DNA of 52,252 nt, taken from positions 1 to 52,252 of the IMG/VR virus record IMGVR_UViG_3300043395_000495; one strand, given 5' to 3'. The notes under the pieces are model-generated. The model worked only from the letters and a program-made list of their open reading frames with translations. It was not told the origin of the DNA and did no database searches. This DNA is from a virus. Shown here one piece after another: positions 30,141 to 38,755 of this stretch; position 1 is the stretch's first letter; each line of letters starts with the position of its first letter. The position numbers were made by a program, and so were the translations under genes.

Positions 30141-32626
30141 TCAAAGAAACTCCCGATAGAAATTTTTTTCTCGTGTGTCCATCCAATACATTGTAGCACA
30201 TTTTTGAGCGGTTCGAGAAACGACTTTTCAAATTGTGTCTGATAATCTACATACTTCTCCAGTCCAAATTCATGTGGCAGATCGCCAAAGAAACTAATAC
30301 AGTTCTCATGAATTGGATTGGGTGTCTTGAGATACATGAATTTGATTTTCTCACCCTCTTGAATGAGAGGGTGTTTGTTCTCAATCTTATATTTCTTGAT
30401 GTAATGATTGTAGAGTAAAGCACCTCTTACGTGAATGGGGGTTCCTTTCTGGTAGATCTCGTTGGGGTGGCGATACTTTGCCAGATTATTGACGCCTCTA
30501 GGGAAAGCAACTTCGTTGTAGGGTCGCTTTCTGGTTTCATTGCGGACATCATTGATGAAACTGATGAGTTCATCATTTGTTTTGCCGATAATGATTTTGA
30601 AGGCTTCATATAATTTGTCTCGGAAATATGCTGGTGTGGAAGATCTAGCAGTTTCAAGACCCATAATTTTCATTTTGGGTTCTTTGTATCTAACTCCTTC
30701 GCTGTCCCATACGTTGAGAATGTATCGCTTCTTCGCAGTCCAGATGCCACGGTCAGCGATGTTCTCTCGCTTCATCTGCATCTTCTGATCATAAGCATTT
30801 ACATAGTTTGCCAGTTCTTGGTAAGAACTTTCAATATAAGGTTCAAGTTCCATTTGACAGATCTTGTCAAGGAACCCAACAACTTTCTCACTAATTTTCT
30901 CTCGTCCCTCGTATATCTTTTCAACCAAAGGACCCATATTGAGATAAATGCTATCGGTATCAGAAGCAATAACATAATCAATATCACCAGTCTTCAACAC
31001 CTTATTTAGATACTGGTTCATTTTGTTCTCAATCCAACGGATAGAGAGCTGACCAGACAAGGTGATTGCTTCAGCATTTGCCAACTTGTAATAACGGAAG
31101 TGCTCGTTACCGATAGCGCCATAAGCAGAGTTCAGAGAAATCTTCTTTGCCATCTGAATATTATTACAGCGGGCAATCTCTTTCATGAGTTCGACAGTGG
31201 GTGTCTTCTCATACTGCTGCTTGGCAGCAAGCATTTTCTTCTTGTAGATGACACGACCATCATACATCTTCTGCATCATTTGAGGCAGGAAACCATGAAT
31301 GTCTTTGCGATACTGTGCGCCATTAGCAGCAACACAATACTCTGTATGCAATTCAATCTCTTTGTTTAGGAACCCTTCAACAGATGCGCTGGGATGCCTA
31401 ACATCCTGGAGGGTTTCTGGTGAGATGTTGTATTGCATAATAAGATGGGGATACAGGCTATTGAGATCAAAACTGACCACCCAATTATAAAACCCAGGTA
31501 TCGGTTCTTTGACATATGCCCCCGCATATTTTGCATCTTTGATTGCTTCTTTTTTAGGAGGAATAGCGACCTTACGTTTCAACAGCTCCACATATATGTA
31601 ATTATCCCACATCCGAACTTGACTAAACACATCTTCATAATTCACCTTGGCGTCGTATGCCATGGTGAATGCAAGTTCAAGCAACTTCATCTTGTCGTCT
31701 AGTTGATCTACCAGGCGAACGTCATGAATGTTGTACTCAATAAACTTCTGCCAGTCGTTCTCATAGAATTCTTTGAAGGTATCAAACTCACTGTGATCCA
31801 GTTTCTTTGCACCAAGTTCTACATTACAGATATGATCCAGACGGTAACTCTCTTGATTGGTGTAAGTGAATTTCTTATATAACTCAAGATAGTCTAGCGT
31901 AGAGATGCCAAGAGTATCAATCGCAAACTGCTTGCGACCCTTGATAAAGATTTCACGCTTTGATACCAATTTCCATGGTGAAAGAACCTTGGTAAATTTC
32001 TCACCTAAGATGCGATCAATTCGATTGTGAATGTATGGCATGTCGAACAGTTGAACGTTCCAACCAGTAATCACATCTGGAAAGTTTGCTTGCCAGAATT
32101 CAAGGAATGCTCCCAACATGCTTTCTTCATGGCGGAAATGCATGTAATCCACCATGGGGTCTTTGTTATTGAATGGTCGTGCCCCGAACACAGTAATTCG
32201 ACCAGTGAAGCTGTCTTTGATAGAGATGGCAAGGATCTCCTGATCGGCAGTTTCAATGTCAGGGAAACCGTTTTCGGCAGCGGTTTCAATATCAATTGTA
32301 AATACACGGATCTTACTGCTGTCGAACTTGACTTCTTCTTCTGGGTGTTCTTCAGCAATGTATTGATAAAGAAATCTAGTATTGCCATAGATCTCAAAGT
32401 CTTCTACTTCTTTGTATTGCTTTACAAAATCTCGTGCCTCAGTAATAGAACCAAACTTATGTGGTTCCACACAGTCACCTTCAAGAGTGCGCCATTCAGA
32501 ATAGTTCTTTGTAGGCAAATACAGCGTGGGGTTGAAAGGAACCTTCACGCTGTAGCGATTGCCATTTTCATAACCACGGACCAGCAAACGATTGCCAGCT
32601 TGTTCAACGTTTGTGTAAAACTTCAT
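30137..32626 (-). CDS. 43: Family B DNA polymerase gp43
   Basis: An 829-residue polymerase. The N-terminal exonuclease domain has FTIDIETA and, further on, the second and third exonuclease motifs. The polymerase domain has motif A SFDLNSLYPHLIM, motif B KISLNSAYGAIGN and motif C SDTDSIY. The C-terminal end (FEKSFLEPLKNVLQCI) should carry the clamp-binding peptide. It copies the phage genome with gp45. It is followed by a small coupled gene and uvsX and preceded by a 4-base overlap with a 90-aa gene. Confidence 0.97.
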   Translation of the reverse strand: MKFYTNVEQAGNRLLVRGYENGNRYSVKVPFNPTLYLPTKNYSEWRTLEGDCVEPHKFGSITEARDFVKQYKEVEDFEIYGNTRFLYQYIAEEHPEEEVKFDSSKIRVFTIDIETAAENGFPDIETADQEILAISIKDSFTGRITVFGARPFNNKDPMVDYMHFRHEESMLGAFLEFWQANFPDVITGWNVQLFDMPYIHNRIDRILGEKFTKVLSPWKLVSKREIFIKGRKQFAIDTLGISTLDYLELYKKFTYTNQESYRLDHICNVELGAKKLDHSEFDTFKEFYENDWQKFIEYNIHDVRLVDQLDDKMKLLELAFTMAYDAKVNYEDVFSQVRMWDNYIYVELLKRKVAIPPKKEAIKDAKYAGAYVKEPIPGFYNWVVSFDLNSLYPHLIMQYNISPETLQDVRHPSASVEGFLNKEIELHTEYCVAANGAQYRKDIHGFLPQMMQKMYDGRVIYKKKMLAAKQQYEKTPTVELMKEIARCNNIQMAKKISLNSAYGAIGNEHFRYYKLANAEAITLSGQLSIRWIENKMNQYLNKVLKTGDIDYVIASDTDSIYLNMGPLVEKIYEGREKISEKVVGFLDKICQMELEPYIESSYQELANYVNAYDQKMQMKRENIADRGIWTAKKRYILNVWDSEGVRYKEPKMKIMGLETARSSTPAYFRDKLYEAFKIIIGKTNDELISFINDVRNETRKRPYNEVAFPRGVNNLAKYRHPNEIYQKGTPIHVRGALLYNHYIKKYKIENKHPLIQEGEKIKFMYLKTPNPIHENCISFFGDLPHEFGLEKYVDYQTQFEKSFLEPLKNVLQCIGWTHEKKISIGSFFE

Positions 32627-32895
32627 TCAGACTTTGGCGGATCAATTTTGGTAAGATATAAGGCAAGCAGTTTAGTGCTCGGATTGACAAGTGTGGTAAC
32701 GTCAGAAGACCTGACAATCACTTCACGATCATTTGAATGGGGAGGCCATGGGGCGATATCTCCATTACATTCTACCACGTAGGGATCGCGCAGGACGCAA
32801 TCGGGGTCACCTATCGAAGTGGCACCCTCAATCTCTTCGACCTGCGCGATGATCCACTCATTCGCCAGCTTCAATAGGTTCGCTGCTATTTCCAT
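32623..32895 (-). CDS. Hypothetical protein (90 aa)
   Basis: ATG at 32895 (MEIAANLLKLANEWIIAQVE) is preceded by AGGA; the longer TTG form is not needed. The protein has helical N-terminus, then a loop GDPDCVLRDPYVVECNGDI and a C-terminal strand-rich part. No family is recognised. Coupled to gene 43 by a 4-base overlap and overlapping the Sm-like gene upstream by 38 bases. Confidence 0.68.
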   Translation of the reverse strand: MEIAANLLKLANEWIIAQVEEIEGATSIGDPDCVLRDPYVVECNGDIAPWPPHSNDREVIVRSSDVTTLVNPSTKLLALYLTKIDPPKSE

Positions 32896-33235
32896 TAGTT
32901 TCCTCAAAGAAAATATTAGTTTTATCTACACCAAGTTCAATAAGTCTATTAGTGTAATTTTCAAGAACTCCATTGTCAGGAAACACAACACTTATGATAT
33001 GCGATCCACTAATTCTATGTTCTTCTACTGGGCTGTATGGACAGAATCTAGTATAGTTAATGGCAATATCACCATTTTCATTCTTTTCACCAAGAGTTAA
33101 AACATATGGATAAACCAATCTGTATCCAACTACTTGCTCTTCATCGTCTTTAACATCACCAAATAGGCACAATACATTATCACCTGTGACTAGTTTAACA
33201 ATTCTAACGAAGTGGTTTTGCTTCAATTCAGTCAT
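32858..33235 (-). CDS. Sm-like beta-barrel protein, paralogue 1 (125 aa)
   Basis: A small beta-rich protein: VRIVKLVTGDNVLCLFGDV, then YRLVYPYVLTLG, then TRFCPYSPVEEHRISGSHIISVV. This strand order, with a G-D/E turn and a 'PYS' segment, recurs in the 111-aa gene next to it and in the 132-aa gene at 48.5 kb. The shape suggests an Sm/LSm-type barrel that might bind RNA, but no enzyme motif is present. It overlaps both neighbours. Confidence 0.68.
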   Translation of the reverse strand: MTELKQNHFVRIVKLVTGDNVLCLFGDVKDDEEQVVGYRLVYPYVLTLGEKNENGDIAINYTRFCPYSPVEEHRISGSHIISVVFPDNGVLENYTNRLIELGVDKTNIFFEETNGNSSEPIEAGE

Positions 33236-33563
33236 TGGATTCTATCTCCTTTTTTTGTTCAATTTTTTTCTCGTATGCTTCTTGTAATCCTGGTTCTGGA
33301 TTACTAATTGTCATAACACAATCATATGGAATCTTAAACATAGTATCTGTAGAATACGGATTCCACTTACTAAATCGAACTTGGTATTCCATACCATGTT
33401 GTTCTGTAAGATATTGAGGAGTACCACCATCCAAATTTAAAATGTATGGTTCGTCCATAATAAGACAAATTCCTTTTTTGTCATCACCTTCACCATCGAA
33501 GGCTTCTTTTAGATCTGTGATAATTCTATCACCAGTCTTCAATGTAATAATTGATACTGCCAT
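33228..33563 (-). CDS. Sm-like beta-barrel protein, paralogue 2 (111 aa)
   Basis: Shares with its downstream neighbour the order ITLKTGDRIITDLKEAF, MDEPYILNL, FSKWNPYSTDTMFKI. This is the first gene after the promoter that sits in the hsp20 terminator, so it begins the DNA polymerase operon. Function unknown; a small RNA-binding or regulatory role is a guess. Confidence 0.7.
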   Translation of the reverse strand: MAVSIITLKTGDRIITDLKEAFDGEGDDKKGICLIMDEPYILNLDGGTPQYLTEQHGMEYQVRFSKWNPYSTDTMFKIPYDCVMTISNPEPGLQEAYEKKIEQKKEIESND

Positions 33564-33585
33564 AGTTTATTATTATTGTGATATT

Positions 33586-33614
33586 AGTTTAGCATCAAAA
33601 AGGGGCACCGTCAA
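33586..33614 (-). promoter_or_regulatory. Host-type promoter inside the hsp20 terminator (TTGACG-17-TAAACT)
   Basis: TTGACG at 33614-33609 is the terminator loop; TAAACT at 33591-33586 follows with a 17-base spacer that holds the 3' arm and T-run. It should start the 43-uvsX-41-mazG operon. Confidence 0.65.
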
Positions 33615-33621
33615 GTGCCCC
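33597..33621 (-). terminator. Terminator of hsp20
   Basis: A 7-bp G-C-rich stem (GGGGCAC/GTGCCCC) with 6-base loop TTGACG and five T, just after the hsp20 stop on the minus strand. Confidence 0.9.
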
Positions 33622-33627
33622 GAATAT

Positions 33628-34029
33628 TTAGAACCATTTTCTTTTCTTCTGTTTCTCTGGCAACTCTTTGACCAATGTAACTGTCAGTAACCCATTGTGA
33701 TACTTTACATCTTCAACTTCCACATTATCAGCTAGTTGCCAGTTTCTTGAGAATGATTTATTAGAAATACCTTTGTGGGCATATCTGACTTCTTTATCGT
33801 CCAATCGTTTTCCTTTGATTGTCAGAACATTTCGTTCAGTTTCGACTTCAAGATCTTCATCTGAAAATCCTGCCACAGCGACTTCAAGTATGGTCTTGCC
33901 ATCATCTCCGTTAATGACATTGTAAGGAGGGTAGTTTGATCCACCGCCTGCAATAGCTTCCAATCTACTGAATGCTTCATCGAATCCAATTCCGTAAGGT
34001 GTATATGTTTCCCAATTAAATGTTACCAT
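33628..34029 (-). CDS. hsp20: Small heat-shock protein, Hsp20 family
   Basis: A 133-residue sHsp with an alpha-crystallin domain from about 35 to 120: NVINGDDGKTILEVAVAGF, DLEVETERNVLTIKG and a C-terminal KYHNGLLTVTLVKELPE. The L-x-G... and GLL motifs at the end are typical. sHsps hold unfolding proteins and are nearly universal in T4-like cyanophages. It stands alone between two terminators, so it has its own transcript. A TATAAGTA late-like box near 34077 is a possible promoter. AGGA precedes the ATG. Confidence 0.95.
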   Translation of the reverse strand: MVTFNWETYTPYGIGFDEAFSRLEAIAGGGSNYPPYNVINGDDGKTILEVAVAGFSDEDLEVETERNVLTIKGKRLDDKEVRYAHKGISNKSFSRNWQLADNVEVEDVKYHNGLLTVTLVKELPEKQKKRKWF

Positions 34030-34095
34030 TGTCCTAAAAAGCGACGTTTACATGTGACCCATTCGGCATCACACTAATACTTATACGCTTTGCAT

Positions 34096-34123
34096 AAAAA
34101 ATGGGGGTGAAGAAAACCCCCAT
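34096..34123 (-). terminator. Terminator of the regA-oxygenase operon
   Basis: An 8-bp stem (ATGGGGGT/ACCCCCAT) with 7-base loop and T-run lies 13 bases after the oxygenase stop on the minus strand and closes the 8-kb operon that starts at 42.4 kb. Confidence 0.9.
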
Positions 34124-34135
34124 GAATACTACGGT

Positions 34136-34822
34136 TTATACTAATTTAATAGATTTTAATATACATTCTTGTTGTTCATTTCCAATAATTCGATTTTTCG
34201 AAATATATTCAAGTGTATGATACGAAAATAAATCAAATCCTAAAGATACTCGGTAATGATCTGTTGGAAGAACTCTATGTGGAACCCAAGAAGGAAACAT
34301 AGTTATTCTAGCAGATTTATTTTCACATTTCCAAGGACCATAATAATCACTAAGATGTGGTATAAAATAATCAGTTGTTGTATCATTATCAGATAGCATC
34401 ACATTACCACTAAGAAAGGTGTTTTCGTGATATGAATGACAGTGCATTGGAACCATTTCATCTGGTTTTAAAACTACTGCCCAACCTCTAATCCATATAT
34501 CATCTATTCTTTCTTTTTCAAATTCTAAAGAATTAACATAATCACTATAAACTCTAGTTATAGATGCTTGCAAAAATTTAATTGCTGGATTATCCCATGT
34601 AAAAATATTGTATGTTCTCCAAGTGTCTTTATAAGAACCTGGGTTATCCTCTTCGATTTTTTTTATTAATTCTTTAACAAAAAAATTATTAAGATCTTCT
34701 ACCCAAATTGGAACATCAAAAATTGGAGCAAATGGGGTATTTGGTTCCCAACTTTTCCAACGATGTAAATTTGCGTGTGTATTTTTTAATTTACAATTAG
34801 CTTGGTCAAGAGTATTATTCAC
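34136..34822 (-). CDS. 2OG-Fe(II) oxygenase-like protein (228 aa)
   Basis: The region MVPMHCHSYHENTFLSGNV contains H127, H129 and H132; ITMFPSWVPHRVLP and HYRVSLGFDLF supply H182 and R191. This fits the cupin-type fold of a 2OG-Fe(II) oxygenase family frequent in cyanophages, where the His and Asp/His residues bind iron and Arg binds the acid group of 2OG. The substrate is unknown. The start is GTG at 34822, since no in-frame ATG exists nearby; it overlaps regA by 8 bases. It is the last gene of its operon. Confidence 0.75.
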   Translation of the reverse strand: MNNTLDQANCKLKNTHANLHRWKSWEPNTPFAPIFDVPIWVEDLNNFFVKELIKKIEEDNPGSYKDTWRTYNIFTWDNPAIKFLQASITRVYSDYVNSLEFEKERIDDIWIRGWAVVLKPDEMVPMHCHSYHENTFLSGNVMLSDNDTTTDYFIPHLSDYYGPWKCENKSARITMFPSWVPHRVLPTDHYRVSLGFDLFSYHTLEYISKNRIIGNEQQECILKSIKLV

Positions 34823-35237
34823 TTACCTTTTTACGACCAATATTATATTTGCTTTCTAAAGTCCATTCATCCTTTTCTTTGAAAGCAAGCACTTTGATTT
34901 GATTGAGTGGAGCAAGATCAGCAATCTTGTCTGGAGTTACAATTGTAATCAATCCCCAATCACTCAAGAGTTGAATGATACGATTGCGACGCTGAACGTC
35001 ATTCAGTGAAAGGTTAGTGTTCTTCCCATCAAGAGCAAACAGTTCTTTGAAATGAACAATATAATACTTACCCTGCTTATGCAGAATATGACAGGACTGA
35101 TAGATCTTCTTTTCTTTACGAGAAGCTACACCAATTCTTGTCAGGGTTTCCCTCACCTTTAAGAAATCATCTGGTTCATTCAGAATGACTTCCACCATAT
35201 CAGCTTGCTTCCACTGGATTTCAGTTTCAACACTCAT
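34815..35237 (-). CDS. regA: RegA translational repressor
   Basis: A 140-residue protein (T4 122) matching RegA in pattern: VEVILNEPDDFLKVRETLTRIG, KKIYQSCHILHKQGKYYIVHFKELFALDG. RegA binds the start regions of early mRNAs, including those of clamp-loader genes, and blocks translation. Position after gene 62 is the same as in T4. The extra 18 residues are mostly at the C-terminus (ESKYNIGRKKVSE). It is coupled to gp62 by a 4-base overlap. Confidence 0.93.
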   Translation of the reverse strand: MSVETEIQWKQADMVEVILNEPDDFLKVRETLTRIGVASRKEKKIYQSCHILHKQGKYYIVHFKELFALDGKNTNLSLNDVQRRNRIIQLLSDWGLITIVTPDKIADLAPLNQIKVLAFKEKDEWTLESKYNIGRKKVSE

Positions 35238-35620
35238 TTTCTTCCACCTTTATTCAGTACCTTTGTAATATGATCTAACTGATCCTTGGTGAGAATCCTA
35301 AGTGCCTGGAGTGCTTTATCGTCATTATAACCATAATACTCTTTGACTACTTCAAGATAATCAATAGAATCTTTTTTCGCCCAAGGAGAAAATCTCTTCC
35401 TTGGTTTGATACTATTTAGAAGAAAATCATATTGAAGTTTCTTGGGGAGGTGAGAATTCTTATTCATCTCATTGACAAACAAGATAGTATCTGTAAAAGA
35501 ACTTAGGCAGCGATTAATAATATATGGTGGGTATGCTTTTTCAGCATCAGCATCATTCTCAAGAATGTTTTTCTTGGATTGATTGATGCTGTATAGGTAA
35601 TCTTTCAGTTGGTATGTCAT
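35234..35620 (-). CDS. 62: Clamp loader small subunit gp62
   Basis: A 128-residue helical protein placed between gene 44 and regA as in T4. Segments such as YPPYIINRCLSSFTDTILFVNEMN and KRFSPWAKKDSIDYLEVVKEYYG are typical of gp62 in cyanophages. It works with gp44 to load the gp45 clamp. It is much shorter than T4 gp62 (187 aa), as usual in this phage group. It overlaps the small membrane-protein gene upstream by 62 bases. Confidence 0.92.
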   Translation of the reverse strand: MTYQLKDYLYSINQSKKNILENDADAEKAYPPYIINRCLSSFTDTILFVNEMNKNSHLPKKLQYDFLLNSIKPRKRFSPWAKKDSIDYLEVVKEYYGYNDDKALQALRILTKDQLDHITKVLNKGGRK

Positions 35621-35771
35621 TCCAGTGTCTCACGACCCCCGCGATAATGAATAAATTAGTAATGAAATAAGTAATGAATATAATAGTCCGTATACCAGCA
35701 ACGTAATCTGCTTCTCTGTCATTGTCAAGTGCCTTCTTTCCTAGAGCTTTACACCACAGTCGCCAAATCAT
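35559..35771 (-). CDS. Small membrane protein (70 aa)
   Basis: ATG at 35771, overlapping the next small gene upstream by ATGA. The product has a helical basic N-terminus and one membrane helix (IRTIIFITYFITNLFIIAGVV), then a polar tail. Its 3' part overlaps gene 62 by 62 bases. Small one-helix proteins are common in this part of T4-like cyanophages, but the role is unknown. Confidence 0.65.
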   Translation of the reverse strand: MIWRLWCKALGKKALDNDREADYVAGIRTIIFITYFITNLFIIAGVVRHWNDIPTERLPIQHQSIQEKHS

Positions 35772-35911
35772 TTGAATACAGCAGTAACAGAAACAACTTT
35801 AGCTTTAGGATTGCGAGCAAGAGCAGTCTGGCGAGCATCCTGATAATTAACTGCTTCAACGATCTCATCAAAAACACGACCGCCGACATAGAGTTGAACT
35901 TTAATTTTCAT
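35768..35911 (-). CDS. Small protein (47 aa)
   Basis: MKIKVQLYVGGRVFDEIVEAVNYQDARQTALARNPKAKVVSV: an opening strand pair, helix and closing strand, a pattern seen in small phage proteins that modify or bind host factors. It is coupled at both ends (4-base overlap below, 11 bases with dam above), which supports it as a gene. No known function. Confidence 0.7.
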   Translation of the reverse strand: MKIKVQLYVGGRVFDEIVEAVNYQDARQTALARNPKAKVVSVTAVFK

Positions 35912-36785
35912 AGTTGTAAAGGACGAGTTCCTTGCGTTCTGCTTGATCTATTGTATAGGATCCCACGCTCCTCATGGTGTAGGTGTGTGCAAATTCTCCA
36001 ACTGTCCATCCCTGGAACCGCTCCTTGACTAGGTTGGAATTGTTGTACGAAACCAGTTGAGGGCAAATATGACGATCACAATCAGCAGCAAACTTATCGT
36101 GATCAAATCTTTTGTGCATTGATCCTTTGTTCCCATAGAGGTTGTCCTTAATGTCATAAGGAGGATCAAGATAAACAAATACATTTTTCTGATCAGTCAG
36201 CATATCTTCGTATGACCAGTTAGTGATGTACCAGTCTTTAATTAACTTACCATACTCTGGGATCTTCTCAATACCATTCATAGAGAAGTTGCTAACACTT
36301 GCTTGTCCAGAAAAAGAAGAACTTTCGGTCAGACCAGAGAAGCTACACTTATTGATAATGTAGAAAGCAACTGCGCGGTAGAAGTCTTCTGCTTCTGGGT
36401 GATTGAGTTGAACTTTCATTTCATTAAAAAGTTCTCTACCTTTTTCATAGTATGCTTCTAGTTCTGCCGCAGTAGCATCGCTTTTATCTGGAACATCTCC
36501 AAGATCTTCTTTGTATCTTTTCAGACACTCATAAAGTTCTTGTGGTTCATCACGAAGGATAGACCAGAAAGTGTATAGAGGATTGTACAGATCATTCACC
36601 CAGATTTGAATGCCAGGATAACGCTTGGTAACTTCAAGTGCTACAGATCCACCACCAATAAAAGGTTCCCGAAACTCATGAAAGTTCTTCAGGTCAGGCA
36701 TGTATTGAAAGATCTTGGGAAGTGCTCTACTCTTCCCGCCAGGATATCGTAAAGGTGTTTTAAGAGATTTCAAAGTCTGGGGCAT
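35901..36785 (-). CDS. dam: DNA adenine methylase (Dam-like)
   Basis: The N-terminus has LRYPGGKSRALPKIF, the S-adenosylmethionine loop of Dam-type enzymes, then EPFIGGGSVALE; the catalytic motif is DPPY in VYLDPPYDI. Length (294 aa) is normal for D12-class adenine methylases such as T4 Dam (GATC). It would methylate adenine in phage DNA, perhaps against host restriction or to mark DNA for packaging. No matching endonuclease is seen nearby. It overlaps a 55-aa gene upstream by 26 bases. Confidence 0.92.
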   Translation of the reverse strand: MPQTLKSLKTPLRYPGGKSRALPKIFQYMPDLKNFHEFREPFIGGGSVALEVTKRYPGIQIWVNDLYNPLYTFWSILRDEPQELYECLKRYKEDLGDVPDKSDATAAELEAYYEKGRELFNEMKVQLNHPEAEDFYRAVAFYIINKCSFSGLTESSSFSGQASVSNFSMNGIEKIPEYGKLIKDWYITNWSYEDMLTDQKNVFVYLDPPYDIKDNLYGNKGSMHKRFDHDKFAADCDRHICPQLVSYNNSNLVKERFQGWTVGEFAHTYTMRSVGSYTIDQAERKELVLYNYEN

Positions 36786-36927
36786 GGTATTTTAAATATT
36801 CACGAAAAGTTAGTTTCATTTCCTTCTGCGTCATACCACAATGGGCAGATGCAGCAGGTAGGTTCATTGTAGCACGAAACAATGCTTCATTTGCTTCTGC
36901 CACAGTTTTTGGTGTTGTTTTATTCAT
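36760..36927 (-). CDS. Small protein (55 aa)
   Basis: ATG at 36927 overlaps the rimK-like stop (ATGA). The product, MNKTTPKTVAEANEALFRAT..., is helical, with a second helix MTQKEMKLTFREYLKYHA. It extends 26 bases into dam. The double coupling supports translation. No domain is recognised. Confidence 0.68.
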   Translation of the reverse strand: MNKTTPKTVAEANEALFRATMNLPAASAHCGMTQKEMKLTFREYLKYHAPDFEIS

Positions 36928-37814
36928 TCTCTACAACGCATTTTAGCATATTCAAATATTTTTCCTGGGATGTTTATACCCAAAGCGTTCTCGAAACCGT
37001 AAAATCCTGGTGAGGAGTTTGCTTCGCAGATCCTGTATCCATCTTCATGGAAAAGCAAATCAATCCCAGCAATATCAAGATCGAGAACTTTTGCCGTTTG
37101 TATGGCAAGGAGTTCCATTTTTTCATCAACATCATAACCTAATCCTTTACCTCCACGGGATATGTTTGCTTTGAATGATCCATCGGTAGCTTGGCGAAGC
37201 ATAGCACCAACGACCCTACCACCAATAACGATAACACGAAGATCACGTCCCTCTGAAAATTGTACATATTCTTGGACGATCATACTGTTCTTGAAGTCTA
37301 ACGCAGAAATTAATTCTGACAAGTCGGCAAATTGTTTCTTATTCTCACAGAGATAAACACCAGCTCCATGTGATCCAGTAATAACTTTTACCACACAAGG
37401 AAATCCTACTTGCTTTTCAACTAAATCAGGATTACTTGGAAAACGAGTAAGCATCGTTTTGGGTATAGGAAGTCCTGCCTGTGCCAAAATCTGATTAGCA
37501 TACATCTTATCTTTTGCTGCGATGATCGCATCAGAGTTTGGCAGAGTAGGAACATTCAGTCTTTCAAACTGACGCAAGACGGACAAGTTATAGTTACCAG
37601 TAGCAGAACCTGTCCTAGCGAGTAAAACATCTGGGAGGCTAACAATCTCATTCTGGTAGCGGATTGATTTTCTGTCATCACGAGAAACAATAAGGTCAAT
37701 TTCATCAGCATAAACAATCTTGAAATCGATTCCAAGTTGTTCTGCTTCTTCTAAAAATCTATCTCTTTCGTAAAGTTCTCTAGTCTTACGATTTGCTAGC
37801 ATCCAGGTTTTCAT
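36924..37814 (-). CDS. rimK: RimK-family ATP-grasp ligase
   Basis: An ATP-grasp protein of 296 aa with RimK features: LPNSDAIIAAKDKMYANQILAQ, FPCVVKVITGSHGAGVYL (glycine loop), SMIVQEYVQ, GRDLRVIVIGGRVVGAM and the metal-binding ICEANSSPGFYG. In bacteria RimK adds glutamates to the C-terminus of ribosomal protein S6; relatives make other amide bonds. A phage copy could modify host ribosomes or another protein. It is coupled to gene 44 (ATGA). Substrate not predictable from sequence. Confidence 0.87.
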   Translation of the reverse strand: MKTWMLANRKTRELYERDRFLEEAEQLGIDFKIVYADEIDLIVSRDDRKSIRYQNEIVSLPDVLLARTGSATGNYNLSVLRQFERLNVPTLPNSDAIIAAKDKMYANQILAQAGLPIPKTMLTRFPSNPDLVEKQVGFPCVVKVITGSHGAGVYLCENKKQFADLSELISALDFKNSMIVQEYVQFSEGRDLRVIVIGGRVVGAMLRQATDGSFKANISRGGKGLGYDVDEKMELLAIQTAKVLDLDIAGIDLLFHEDGYRICEANSSPGFYGFENALGINIPGKIFEYAKMRCRE

Positions 37815-38755
37815 TTGAATTCACAACTCATCATCAGTTCAGTCAGACATGCTAGCATATTTACTTCTTGATCGGGGACAATTGTAATGTCACGCATATA
37901 TTTTGCGATGATCAATACTGCCTCGGGAATAGAAGCTGGTTTCAGAACATCATACAGACTGTCATAAACCTTACGCATCATCATACTGGGATCATTATCA
38001 AGATGCTGAACCACCCAGTTCTTTACAGTAGTAAATTCTTTCTTCTTCAGCGAAGTGAGTAGAGCGTCCAAATTGACATCAGCGACATCAACAAGAATAG
38101 CGGAACCGATAGCGCCAGTTGCAGCATAACGCTGACATTCGTTGATAAGACGGCGCCAGTCTGGGTAGTATCTCTTGACAAGTTTGGCGAGGACTTTATC
38201 TTCATATTCTACACACTCATGAGTAAGAATAGTTTTCAGGCGAGTAAAGAACTCTCCTTGGAGTTGAACTGCCTGGTCTGGTTTGATACGAAAATCAACA
38301 ACAGTACAACGAGAATGAAGAGGTTCAATAATCTTGTTGATGAAGTTGCAAGTGAAGATGAAGCGGCAGTTGCCATGGAACTCCTCCACGGCGGTCCTCA
38401 AGGACAGTTGCACGTCGTTGGTGGTGTTGTCTGCCTCGTCGATGATGACGACCTTGTGGGACGCCCCAGAGGTCAGAGAGATGGTTGTGGCGAACTGCCT
38501 GACACGGTTGCGGACCGTATCGAGGAAGCGCCCCTCGTCCGAACCGTTAATGACAATATAGGACGCCCCGATCTCATGACATAACGCTTTGGCAATTGTG
38601 GTCTTTCCGACACCAGCAGTGCCAGTAAGTAGAAGGTTAGGGATCTCTTCTTGTGCGACAAATCCTTTGAATACTTCTTTGATGTTTTCTGGAAGGATAC
38701 AATCTTCCACAATGGAAGGACGGTACTTTTCAACCCATAAAAACTCTTTACTCAT
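37811..38755 (-). CDS. 44: Clamp loader ATPase gp44
   Basis: A AAA+ protein of 314 aa (T4 319): Walker A LLTGTAGVGKTTIAK, Walker B VVIIDEADN, arginine-finger site PLHSRCTVVDF. With gp62 it opens and loads the gp45 clamp. It is coupled to speD by ATGA. A short part near 38.4-38.6 kb is noticeably richer in G and C than its neighbours. Confidence 0.95.
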   Translation of the reverse strand: MSKEFLWVEKYRPSIVEDCILPENIKEVFKGFVAQEEIPNLLLTGTAGVGKTTIAKALCHEIGASYIVINGSDEGRFLDTVRNRVRQFATTISLTSGASHKVVIIDEADNTTNDVQLSLRTAVEEFHGNCRFIFTCNFINKIIEPLHSRCTVVDFRIKPDQAVQLQGEFFTRLKTILTHECVEYEDKVLAKLVKRYYPDWRRLINECQRYAATGAIGSAILVDVADVNLDALLTSLKKKEFTTVKNWVVQHLDNDPSMMMRKVYDSLYDVLKPASIPEAVLIIAKYMRDITIVPDQEVNMLACLTELMMSCEFK

